DNA of 64,000 nt from Mesorhizobium alhagi CCNWXJ12-2 (GTDB taxonomy: Bacteria > Pseudomonadota > Alphaproteobacteria > Rhizobiales > Rhizobiaceae), in assembly GCF_000236565.1 (NCBI RefSeq), contig NZ_AHAM01000149.1, positions 23,658-87,657 on the forward strand, read 5' to 3'. The notes beneath the pieces were generated by a model. The model saw only the letters and a list, made by a program, of their open reading frames with translations. It had not been told where the DNA came from and made no database searches. Each line of letters begins with the position of its first letter. Positions within the stretch are counted from its first letter, which is position 1. The position numbers were made by a program, and so were the translations under genes. Below are positions 8,664-15,727 of the stretch, in pieces.

Positions 8664-9098
8664 TCAGCGGCAGGTCTGAACGATCGCTGCGACGTTGCCG
8701 CGGCCGGACTGCGACGTTGCCGCGTCGCAGCCATGGCCGACCTGAACGCCGGCCGCGATGTTGCCGTTGCCGTCCTGGACCATGATGCTGTTGTGGCTGG
8801 AGCCGAACTGGCCGATGCCGGCGGCGTTGTTGCGGCCGCGCTGTTCGGCCTGGCCGCGGTTGCGCCGCCCTTCCTGGCCAACTGCGGCGACGTTGCCCCG
8901 GCCGCGCTGCTTGGCGATGGCGCTGTTGCGGGCGCCGTTCTGGTATATGCCGATCTCGTTGCGGCGGCCGTCCTGGGATCCGCCGACCGAATGCGACCAG
9001 CCGTGCTGCTCGATCCAGATGCTGTTGGCCATGGCGGGCATGGAGGTGAAGCCGATGATCGCGGCAACGGCGCTGGTGATGATGAGCTTGGGAGTCAT
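8664..9098 (-). CDS. Curlin-repeat (CsgA-like) amyloid subunit with two C-terminal cysteines
   Basis: Secreted curlin protein of 144 residues. The signal peptide runs to about PAMA-NS. Nearly all of the mature chain is an uninterrupted ladder of about ten 11-residue units, each ending in Q-x-G: SQDG, RRNEIGIYQNG, ARNSAIAKQRG, RGNVAAVGQEG, RNNAAGIGQFG, NGNIAAGVQVG and so on. Two adjacent units form one 22-residue curlin repeat. Arginine replaces many of the small loop residues. Two cysteines occur only in the last two units (HGCD and the final QTCR), which is unusual for curlin. The start at 9098 is set by CAGGAGGAGC. It is first in a two-gene operon with csgH. Confidence 0.87.
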   Translation of the reverse strand: MTPKLIITSAVAAIIGFTSMPAMANSIWIEQHGWSHSVGGSQDGRRNEIGIYQNGARNSAIAKQRGRGNVAAVGQEGRRNRGQAEQRGRNNAAGIGQFGSSHNSIMVQDGNGNIAAGVQVGHGCDAATSQSGRGNVAAIVQTCR

Positions 9099-9608
9099 TT
9101 GCTCCTCCTGGGTTTGCAGTGGGTTCATTTCCGCTTGAGAACGACCCGACCCTGACAGAGACCGTCGGAACCTTCGCTGAACCGGCCATTCAGGGAGGGT
9201 TCACCCTTTGCTGATGCAAGCCACAACGGCTGCATGGGGATTGCAGACTGTCAGCTTTCGACCATCGAGGCGCGGAAGCGACGGAGGCAGAAGCCCCTGC
9301 GTTACAGGGGTCCCTTTTGGACGCCGAAACACATGCCGGAGCCTCGGTGCCGAAAGGACTCGTTGACGATCGCGAAGGCGAATTGGCGGCCTCTCAACGC
9401 GCTATCGTGGAAGAGATTGGAACAAGGATTCGCGGTCGCTTCGAGCGAATTGGCAAGGACAAGCAGCGTGGCGGAAAGATCATCATCGCCTAGTCGGTGG
9501 AGGCGTATGCTCGTAACCGCGTCGTCCAGCCGGCTCGATCGCCAGACGGCCAATACGAAGAAATCACTGTCATACGGCTGAACGGAATTGGGCTCGCGGC
9601 GCCACGAC
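9099..9608. other. 510-base region without a confident gene; possible decayed reading frame
   Basis: The first 110 bases are the curli promoter region. From 9215 to 9493 one plus-strand frame is open and reads like real protein (for example LAASQRAIVEEIGTRIRGRF), but it has no ATG. A TTG at 9317 with AGGGG upstream would give only 58 residues. After the TAG at 9491-9493 the same frame stays protein-like up to about 9610. This may be a broken gene, but no family is recognised, so it is not called as a CDS. Confidence 0.3.
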
Positions 9609-10316
9609 CTAGTTGCCGCTGATACGTTGGAACACGGTAAATGTCTGCATTATGTGCGAGCGCATGGCGTCTTCTGCTCGACGCCCGTCACGCGCCTGAA
9701 TCGCATTGATGATCTCGCGGTGGTCTTGCTGGTTCAGCCGGCGCTCCTCGTCCGTTGTCAGCTTCGCGATGTGCTTGTTGAAGTAGAACTGGCCTACCCT
9801 GAAAATATCGTCAGCGAGACGCGTGTTTCGCGCAGCGGCGATGATCGCATCGTGGAACCGGCGGTTGGCCTCGACACGGTAGGCAGGCGTGAGATCGGCG
9901 GTGCGGTCGCGCTCGTCCTGGATGGCGACAATCGCTGCGATCTCCGCGTCTGTCGCCCGGGTTGCGGCCAGCCGCGCCGCATAGCCCTCAAGTGCGGCGC
10001 GAACCTCGGAGCGCTCGCGAATTTCCTCCAGGCTATATTCACGAACCGCCCAGCCGCGCTTGCGGGGCGTGATGAGCTGATCAGCCGCCAGGCGCTGAAG
10101 ACTCTCGCGTATGGGCGTGCGGGAAACCTGTAGCGCCTGCGCCAGATCCGCCTCGATCAGCGGCTCGTTCGGGCGAATCTCCCCTTCCACAATGGCGCGT
10201 CGGAGCCGTTTGTATACCTCCGACGCGGCGCCTTGGCTGCGGCGGGCGCTTTCCTGCGCCGTCGACAGGCGTAGTTCGACGTCGGGCAGAGTATCTTTTG
10301 ATTTTGTTCGTACCAT
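9609..10316 (-). CDS. GntR-family transcriptional regulator, FCD (FadR) subfamily
   Basis: Regulator of 235 residues. The winged helix-turn-helix lies at about 30-95 (VYKRLRRAIVEGEIRPNEPL, then ALQVSRTPIRESLQRLAADQ). An all-helical FCD ligand domain follows, with the metal/ligand histidines in RRFHDAI, QDHREI and MRSHIMQ. It is divergent from the fumarylacetoacetase/TRAP operon and most likely represses it until a substrate or intermediate binds. A perfect 7+7 inverted repeat lies over its own start codon, so autoregulation is likely. The ligand is unknown; candidates are aromatic-derived acids imported by the TRAP system. Confidence 0.93.
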   Translation of the reverse strand: MVRTKSKDTLPDVELRLSTAQESARRSQGAASEVYKRLRRAIVEGEIRPNEPLIEADLAQALQVSRTPIRESLQRLAADQLITPRKRGWAVREYSLEEIRERSEVRAALEGYAARLAATRATDAEIAAIVAIQDERDRTADLTPAYRVEANRRFHDAIIAAARNTRLADDIFRVGQFYFNKHIAKLTTDEERRLNQQDHREIINAIQARDGRRAEDAMRSHIMQTFTVFQRISGN

Positions 10317-10326
10317 TTTCGAACAA
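10304..10326. promoter_or_regulatory. Probable GntR operator over the regulator's start codon
   Basis: A perfect inverted repeat, TTGTTCG at 10304-10310 and CGAACAA at 10320-10326, is separated by nine bases that include the GntR start codon (CAT at 10314-10316 on the plus strand). Its length, symmetry and location between two divergent genes fit a GntR/FCD dimer site controlling both directions. Confidence 0.7.
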
Positions 10327-10472
10327 TAGCGCAGTGGTCACAGGAACGGAAGATATCGGCATACTTGACCGCATGCAAGTTCGCATGCAAAGTACGGACA
10401 TGGGAGGAATCTGACGATGGCAGTTTGCCGAAGCCGCAAATTCCGATCTGGGGCCTTTCCGGCGAGCTTGCC

Positions 10473-11816
10473 ATGACTGGAATCGATCACACGCATAACC
10501 CCGAATTGCGAAGCTGGGTCGCTTCGGCCAATGGGCACGCGGATTTCCCGATACAGAACCTGCCGTTCGGCGTATTCACCCCTCCTAACGAGCCTCCACG
10601 CGGCGGGGTCGCCATCGGCGACGAAATATTTGATCTTGTGCAGGCGGTTCGCGCCGGCCTCTTCGATGAGGAGACCGAGGCCGTGGCAGTTTGTGCCGCC
10701 GCGCCGTCCCTCAACGCATTTCTCCAGCTTGGAGCAGGACCGCGCCGCGCCTTGCGCGCACGGTTATCGGCGCTGCTGTCCGAAGAAAATGCCACGCTCG
10801 GCGGCCGCAGCGGCCTTCTGCACCGGGCTGCCGATTGCGTCTTGGGCCTGCCGGCCCAGATCGGCGACTACACGGATTTTTATGTCGGCATCCACCATGC
10901 GAGGCAGGTAGGCAAGCTGTTCCGGCCCGACAATCCACTATTGCCGAACTACAAATACGTTCCAATCGCCTATCACGGCAGAGCGTCCTCGATCGTCTCC
11001 TCTGGAACGCCTGTTCGCCGTCCCTTCGGACAATCCAAGCCTGCGGACAAGGAGCCGAAATTCGCGCCCACCGCACGGCTTGATTATGAGCTTGAGCTGG
11101 GGGTCTGGATCGGCACTGGCAACGGGCCTGGAGACCCGATCGGCATTGACAGGGCAAGCGAGCACATCGCCGGCTTCTGCCTGCTCAATGATTGGTCGGC
11201 GCGCGATATCCAGGCATGGGAATATCAGCCGCTCGGTCCGTTCCTCGCGAAGAATTTCGCGACGACCATCTCGAACTGGATCGTCACGCCCGAGGCGCTC
11301 GCCCCATTTCGAATTCCACAGCCGGAGCGACCCGCCGGAGATCCGGCGCCCCTGCCCTATCTGTTCAACGCCGAGGATCAACGGTGCGGCGGGATGGCCA
11401 TCGAACTGGAAGTGCTGCTGACGACGACAAAGATGAGAGAGGACGGGCTGCCCCCACATAAGCTCGGCCTGTCGAATACGCGCAACATGTACTGGACGGT
11501 GGCGCAGATGGTCGCCCATCACACGAGCAACGGCTGCAATCTTCGGGCGGGCGATTTAATGGGGTCCGGCACAATCTCCGGGCCGGCCAATGACCAGCGC
11601 GGAAGTCTGCTCGAAGCCACGGAGGGAGGCCGTGATCCGATTCGTCTACCTACAGGCGAAGAACGGACATTCCTGCTTGACGGCGACGAAATTCTGCTGC
11701 GCGCCCGCGCCGTCAAGAGCGGATTTGCAAGCATCGGCTTTGGCGAATGCCGCGGCGTAATCGTCGACGCCCCCACAATGCCTGGAAATGATGTCCAATG
11801 GAGAAATGTCAGATGA
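10473..11816 (+). CDS. fahA: Fumarylacetoacetase
   Basis: Hydrolase of 447 residues that cleaves fumarylacetoacetate to fumarate and acetoacetate, the last step of homogentisate/tyrosine breakdown. The SH3-like N-terminal domain (FPIQNLPFGVF near 20) and the catalytic domain are both present. Conserved active-site stretches are FYVGIHHARQVGKLF, IAYHGRASS, LDYELELGVWIG (metal-binding acids) and LLNDWSARDIQAWEYQPLG. Length fits the bacterial family (about 420-450). The frame is open 36 codons further upstream, but homology to FAH starts near MTGIDHTHNPELRSW, so the ATG at 10473 is used despite a weak ribosome site. No homogentisate dioxygenase or maleylacetoacetate isomerase is in the window, so the enzyme may serve another ring-cleavage route. 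Its stop overlaps doxX as ATGA. Confidence 0.93.
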   Translation: MTGIDHTHNPELRSWVASANGHADFPIQNLPFGVFTPPNEPPRGGVAIGDEIFDLVQAVRAGLFDEETEAVAVCAAAPSLNAFLQLGAGPRRALRARLSALLSEENATLGGRSGLLHRAADCVLGLPAQIGDYTDFYVGIHHARQVGKLFRPDNPLLPNYKYVPIAYHGRASSIVSSGTPVRRPFGQSKPADKEPKFAPTARLDYELELGVWIGTGNGPGDPIGIDRASEHIAGFCLLNDWSARDIQAWEYQPLGPFLAKNFATTISNWIVTPEALAPFRIPQPERPAGDPAPLPYLFNAEDQRCGGMAIELEVLLTTTKMREDGLPPHKLGLSNTRNMYWTVAQMVAHHTSNGCNLRAGDLMGSGTISGPANDQRGSLLEATEGGRDPIRLPTGEERTFLLDGDEILLRARAVKSGFASIGFGECRGVIVDAPTMPGNDVQWRNVR

Positions 11817-12199
11817 TGAGCAGCAATAATGGATGGGTGCTTCTGATAGGGCGCACCCTTCTCGCAGCCATATTTCTGTGGTCCGGCTTCGGAAAGGTCA
11901 TGGCCTATGCGGGAACCACCGGCTACATGGAAAATTTCGGCGTCCCGGGCGCAATTCTTCCGGCGGCAATTGCGTTGGAGCTGGTCGGCGGTCTCTTGCT
12001 TCTCATTGGCTGGCGCACGCGCGAGGTGGCACTTATACTGGCGGCATTCTGCGTCGTGTCAGCCTTGATATTTCACACCGACTTCGCGGACCGCAACCAG
12101 ATGATCCACTTCATGAAGAACCTGTCAATGGCGGGAGGCTTCCTGGCGCTCTTCGTTGCAGGCGCCGGCGCAATTTCGGCTGACGCGCGCAGAGCTTAA
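11813..12199 (+). CDS. DoxX-family small membrane protein
   Basis: Integral membrane protein of 128 residues with four predicted helices. It carries the DoxX signature RTLLAAIFLWSGFGKV in the first helix, and GGLLLLIGWRTR and FHTDF.DRNQMIHFMKNLSMAGG later on. Members of this family occur beside aromatic or organic-acid catabolic genes, and the exact activity is not known. An ATG at 11798 is also possible, but the ATG at 11813 overlaps the fumarylacetoacetase stop as ATGA and has GGAGA eight bases upstream. Confidence 0.88.
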   Translation: MMSSNNGWVLLIGRTLLAAIFLWSGFGKVMAYAGTTGYMENFGVPGAILPAAIALELVGGLLLLIGWRTREVALILAAFCVVSALIFHTDFADRNQMIHFMKNLSMAGGFLALFVAGAGAISADARRA

Positions 12200-12269
12200 A
12201 TATTCGACCGGCTTTTCGCCGCGACATCCGGGCGGAACACATAGGACACGCATTCCAAAGGGAGGAATC

Positions 12270-13325
12270 ATGGAACTGACACGTCGCAAATTCATGACGT
12301 ATTCGGCCGTCGCCATGGCGGCTCCAGCTGTACTCCGCGTGAGTGGGGCGCGAGCGCAGGAGGCTACCGTGCTGCGACTGCATCACTATCTGCCGCCGGC
12401 CGCCAACTTCCCTTCGCTCGTGCTCGCGCCCTGGGCGAAAAAGATCGAGGAAGAGAGCGGGCAGAAGCTGAAGGTCGAACTGTTTCCCGCCCTGCAACTG
12501 GGCGGAAAGCTGCCGCAGCTTTACGATCAGGCCAAGCATGGTGTGGTCGACATCGTCTGGACTCTGCCGGGAGCAACGCCTGGCCGTTTCCCGTCGATCG
12601 AGCCTTTCGAACTGCCGTTCGTGGCGGGCGCGAAAGGCATTCAAAATGCGCTCGCCTGCCAGGAATTTGCAGACAAACATCTCACCAAGGAAACCGCCGA
12701 CGTGAAGCTGCTTTCCTGCTGGGCGCACGATGCCGGAGTTATTCACACCAACGCCGCCATCTCGTCCATGGACGACCTCAAGGGCCTGAAGTTGCGCAGC
12801 CCAACGCGCCTCGCGGGCGAGGCCCTTGCGGCGCTTGGCGCCACGCCTGTCGGCATGCCGCTGCCGCAAGTGCCCGAAGCGCTGGCGCAAAAGGCGATCG
12901 ACGGCTGCGTTATTCCATGGGAGGTTGTTCCGAGCCTCAAGATCGACCAGCTGACCAGGATACACACCCAGATCCCCGGCTCGCCCACCCTCTACACGGC
13001 CACCTTTTTCCTGGCAATGAACCTCAATCGCTACAACGGTTTACCCGACGATCTGAAAGCAGTCATTGACAACAATTCCGGCAAGAGCTTTGCCGCCTTG
13101 GCTGGCAAGATGTGGGACGATGTCGGCGCGGATGTGCTCTCCAAGATCCAGTCCGATGGCTCGAGCCAAGTCGCAACCATTTCGGAAGACGAAAAGAAGA
13201 AGTGGATCGATGCCACCAAGCCGGCCCAGGACAAATGGGTCGAGGAAATGAAGGCAAAGGGCATTGACGGCGCAGCGCTTGTCGATGAAGTGCGCACGCT
13301 TGTGGCCAAACACGCCAATGGTTGA
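12270..13325 (+). CDS. dctP: TRAP transporter solute-binding protein (DctP family), Tat-exported
   Basis: Periplasmic binding protein of 351 residues for a carboxylate or keto acid. It has a twin-arginine signal (TRRKFMTYSAVAMAAPAVL, cleaved near ARAQ). The DctP fold is indicated by LPPAANFPSLVLAPWAKKIE, FELPFVAG and the conserved substrate-arginine segment DDLKGLKLRSPTRLAGE, which normally holds the ligand's carboxylate. GGAGGA just upstream sets the ATG; the open frame before it is non-coding. It is followed by the small and large membrane subunits, so the importer is complete. Confidence 0.94.
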   Translation: MELTRRKFMTYSAVAMAAPAVLRVSGARAQEATVLRLHHYLPPAANFPSLVLAPWAKKIEEESGQKLKVELFPALQLGGKLPQLYDQAKHGVVDIVWTLPGATPGRFPSIEPFELPFVAGAKGIQNALACQEFADKHLTKETADVKLLSCWAHDAGVIHTNAAISSMDDLKGLKLRSPTRLAGEALAALGATPVGMPLPQVPEALAQKAIDGCVIPWEVVPSLKIDQLTRIHTQIPGSPTLYTATFFLAMNLNRYNGLPDDLKAVIDNNSGKSFAALAGKMWDDVGADVLSKIQSDGSSQVATISEDEKKKWIDATKPAQDKWVEEMKAKGIDGAALVDEVRTLVAKHANG

Positions 13326-13388
13326 CGCTTGACCCCACGGGGCGGCTCCGTGGCAGGCCCGCCCGTTCAAATCCGAAGGAGGCAGGCG

Positions 13389-13889
13389 ATGAATGAATCT
13401 GGAAGCGGCCGCCGGATAGAGCGGCTGCTTTGGCGGTTTGCCGGCGCGCTGGCCATAGCCGGGGGCATCGTGACACTTTCTTCCGCGGTGCTGGTGACGC
13501 TGAGCGTGATTGGCCGCTGGCAGTTCAACGCGACGGTGCCCGCCGACTACGAACTGGTAGAGATCAGCGTTGCCGTCTCGGTTTTCGCCTATCTGTCTTA
13601 CGCTCAGCTTCGGAACGGCCACATCATGGTCGATACCTTCACCAGCCGTCTGCCACGGGCCGTCAACGCGGCGATTGACGCCCTCTGGAGCCTTGTGCTC
13701 GCGGCGTTTCTCGGTTTTTTCACTTGGGGGCTTGTCAGCGGGGGCATTGAAGCGCGCGACGCCAGCGAGACCCTTGTGCAGCTCACTTGGCCAATTTGGC
13801 CCGTCTATATGGTCTGCGCGGTGCTCTGCGGCTTCGCCTGCCTGATGGCGCTCGCCACCGCCTTTCTTCGCCTGGGTCGACCCCAATGA
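13389..13889 (+). CDS. dctQ: TRAP transporter small permease (DctQ family)
   Basis: Membrane protein of 166 residues with four predicted helices (about 17-42, 55-75, 95-118 and 135-157). The conserved DctQ core QLRNGHIMVDTF is visible, preceded by RWQFN....ADYELVEI. AAGGAGG lies six bases before the ATG. It pairs with DctM in sodium-driven uptake of the ligand delivered by the binding protein. Its stop overlaps the dctM start as ATGA. Confidence 0.93.
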   Translation: MNESGSGRRIERLLWRFAGALAIAGGIVTLSSAVLVTLSVIGRWQFNATVPADYELVEISVAVSVFAYLSYAQLRNGHIMVDTFTSRLPRAVNAAIDALWSLVLAAFLGFFTWGLVSGGIEARDASETLVQLTWPIWPVYMVCAVLCGFACLMALATAFLRLGRPQ

Positions 13890-15331
13890 GCGGCTTCGCC
13901 ATTGCCTGCTGGGGTTTCGTCGCCATGTTGGCGCTGATCACGCTGCGCATGCCGATCGCGCTGTCCATGCTGGTCGTGGGCGCGGCCGGTTATGCCTGGC
14001 TGTCCAGCCCCAGCGCCCTTTTCTACTACCTTCAGACGAACAGCTATCACCAGTTTGCCAGCTACACGCTGTCGGTCATCCCCCTCTTTATTATGATGGG
14101 CGCCTTGGCAGAACGCTCCGGCATGGCCGCGACGCTATTCAAGGCCGCCGAGCGCCGTGCCGCGGGCTTCCGTGGCGGGTTGCCGATGGCGGTAATCCTG
14201 GCCTGCACGGCGTTCGGCGCGATCTGCGGTTCGTCGGTGGCAACGACCGCGACTTTCGGGCGTGCTGCGCTGCCCGAGATGCGCCGCGCCAAGGTGGATG
14301 CGGGCTTTGCCACGGGCACGATTGCCGCCGGCGGCTCGCTCGGCATCCTCATTCCTCCGTCGGTCATCCTGGTCGTCTATGCCATCACGGCCGAACAGAA
14401 CATCGCGAAGCTGTTCCAGGCGGCGCTGGTCCCGGGGCTTTTGGCGGCTGTGTTCTATTGCATCGCCATCGCCATCGTGGTCCACCGCCGGCCCGAACTC
14501 GCTCCGCCGGTGGTTTCCAACGAGGTATTCGCGCCGACACTGCCGGCGGCCTGGACCGCACCGGCTGGCGCCGCGGTTATCGTTGCGGCCCTGGTGTTGT
14601 ACTTTTTGGGTTGGGCGACCATCGCCGGCGCAATTCTCATGGCTCTGATCGGTCTGCTCCTCATATTCGCCGACCCGGAAATCCTGCCCGCGGCGGGAAT
14701 CGCGATCACCGTAGTCGGCGGCATCTATGGCGGCATCTTCACACCGACCGAGGGCGCTGCCGTCGGCGTCGTGATCATGCTGATCCAGGGATTGCTGCAG
14801 CGACGTCTCGGTCGGGTGAAGATCGTCGAAGCCTTGCGGCAAACCGCGGAGACGACGGCCATGATTTTCCTCGTCCTTCTGGGGGCGGAAGTGTTTGGCG
14901 CGTTCCTCGCCCTGTCGCAGATGCCAACAACACTCGCCCAGATGATTGCCGGATCGGGCCTGTCTGCCTGGCTGATACTGAGCCTGATGTTGCTGAGCTA
15001 TATTGTGCTCGGCGCGATCATGGATGAACTCGCGATGATCCTGCTCACCTTGCCGATCTTTATCCCAATCGTCCTGTCGCTCGACTTTGGAATGGGCGCG
15101 GAGGATGTGGCAATCTGGTTCGGCATGCTGATCCTTGTGGTGGTGGCCATCGGGCTCACCGCCCCGCCGATCGGGCTCAACGTTTTCGTCATCAACAAGA
15201 TCGCGTCGGACGTACCGCTGACCCAGACCTATCGCGGCGTACTGCCCTTCATAGCCGCCGACATCGTCCGGCTTGTCGTTGTGACTGCCTTCCCCGTCCT
15301 CTCATTCTGGCTGGTTCATGCGCTAAACTGA
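13886..15331 (+). CDS. dctM: TRAP transporter large permease (DctM family)
   Basis: Large membrane subunit of 481 residues with about 12-13 helices. Family features include RMPIALSMLVVG near the start, the SGSS-like AFGAICGSSVATTATFGRAALPEM segment, GGSLGILIPPSVILVVYAI, GGIFTPTEGAAVGV, and GLTAPPIGLNVFVINKIA towards the C terminus. The open frame runs 33 codons further upstream inside dctQ; the ATG at 13886 is chosen because it overlaps the dctQ TGA. It is the last gene of the GntR-flanked operon. Confidence 0.95.
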   Translation: MSGFAIACWGFVAMLALITLRMPIALSMLVVGAAGYAWLSSPSALFYYLQTNSYHQFASYTLSVIPLFIMMGALAERSGMAATLFKAAERRAAGFRGGLPMAVILACTAFGAICGSSVATTATFGRAALPEMRRAKVDAGFATGTIAAGGSLGILIPPSVILVVYAITAEQNIAKLFQAALVPGLLAAVFYCIAIAIVVHRRPELAPPVVSNEVFAPTLPAAWTAPAGAAVIVAALVLYFLGWATIAGAILMALIGLLLIFADPEILPAAGIAITVVGGIYGGIFTPTEGAAVGVVIMLIQGLLQRRLGRVKIVEALRQTAETTAMIFLVLLGAEVFGAFLALSQMPTTLAQMIAGSGLSAWLILSLMLLSYIVLGAIMDELAMILLTLPIFIPIVLSLDFGMGAEDVAIWFGMLILVVVAIGLTAPPIGLNVFVINKIASDVPLTQTYRGVLPFIAADIVRLVVVTAFPVLSFWLVHALN

Positions 15332-15713
15332 TCCAGCCGCTGGTCGACGGTATCTGGCCCGCGGACATTTCAATTGCCGCGTTTGGCGCGCTCTGGAGCG
15401 CTGCCTTTTGTTGCTACGCCACGCTGAATAACTCTCCGCCTGGCTCGACGGTGGCCCCGGCGACTACCACGACGAACAGCCGTGACCGATCCTCGGCCCT
15501 CCATCGAAAGCCAGATCGCACTGCTGGACCAGATCGGGCAGTATCCGAACGGACGGTCGAAATCCGAGGATGTCCATACGACCAAAGTCCTTGGTCTTTT
15601 CGGCGGCCGAACGCCCCAAGCTCGCGGCACCTTGCGCCTGAACGGACTATGGGGAGCGCGACTCACGCCAAGGGTAGACAGCGAGGCGAGGCTGCGCTGC
15701 AGCCGCCGTCGCC
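15332..15713. other. 382-base convergent intergenic region, no confident gene
   Basis: Between the 3' ends of dctM and the DUF2235 gene. One plus-strand frame from a GTG at 15482 reads plausibly for about 40 residues (IESQIALLDQIGQYPNGRSK) but then becomes arginine-rich and runs into the opposite gene, so it is not called. No mobile-element end or tRNA is seen. Confidence 0.4.
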
Positions 15714-15727
15714 TCATGAGGCGACGG
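15706..15727 (-). terminator. 22-base near-perfect palindrome over the DUF2235 stop codon
   Basis: Ten-base arms CCGTCGCCTC (15706-15715) and GAGGCGACGG (15718-15727) flank an AT centre and include the stop codon of the lipase gene at 15714-15716. No T-tract follows, so it may act as a hairpin that protects or ends the operon transcript rather than as a classical terminator. Confidence 0.5.

Noticed and set aside
8733..9155. Ala/Val-rich frames opposite the curlin gene that look membrane-like
   Set aside because: They are the mirror of the repeated curlin codons, and the curlin gene has the signal peptide, repeats and ribosome site.
13360..13380. GTTCAAATCC-like tRNA T-arm sequence
   Set aside because: It is the dctQ leader next to the ribosome site; no cloverleaf can be formed around it.
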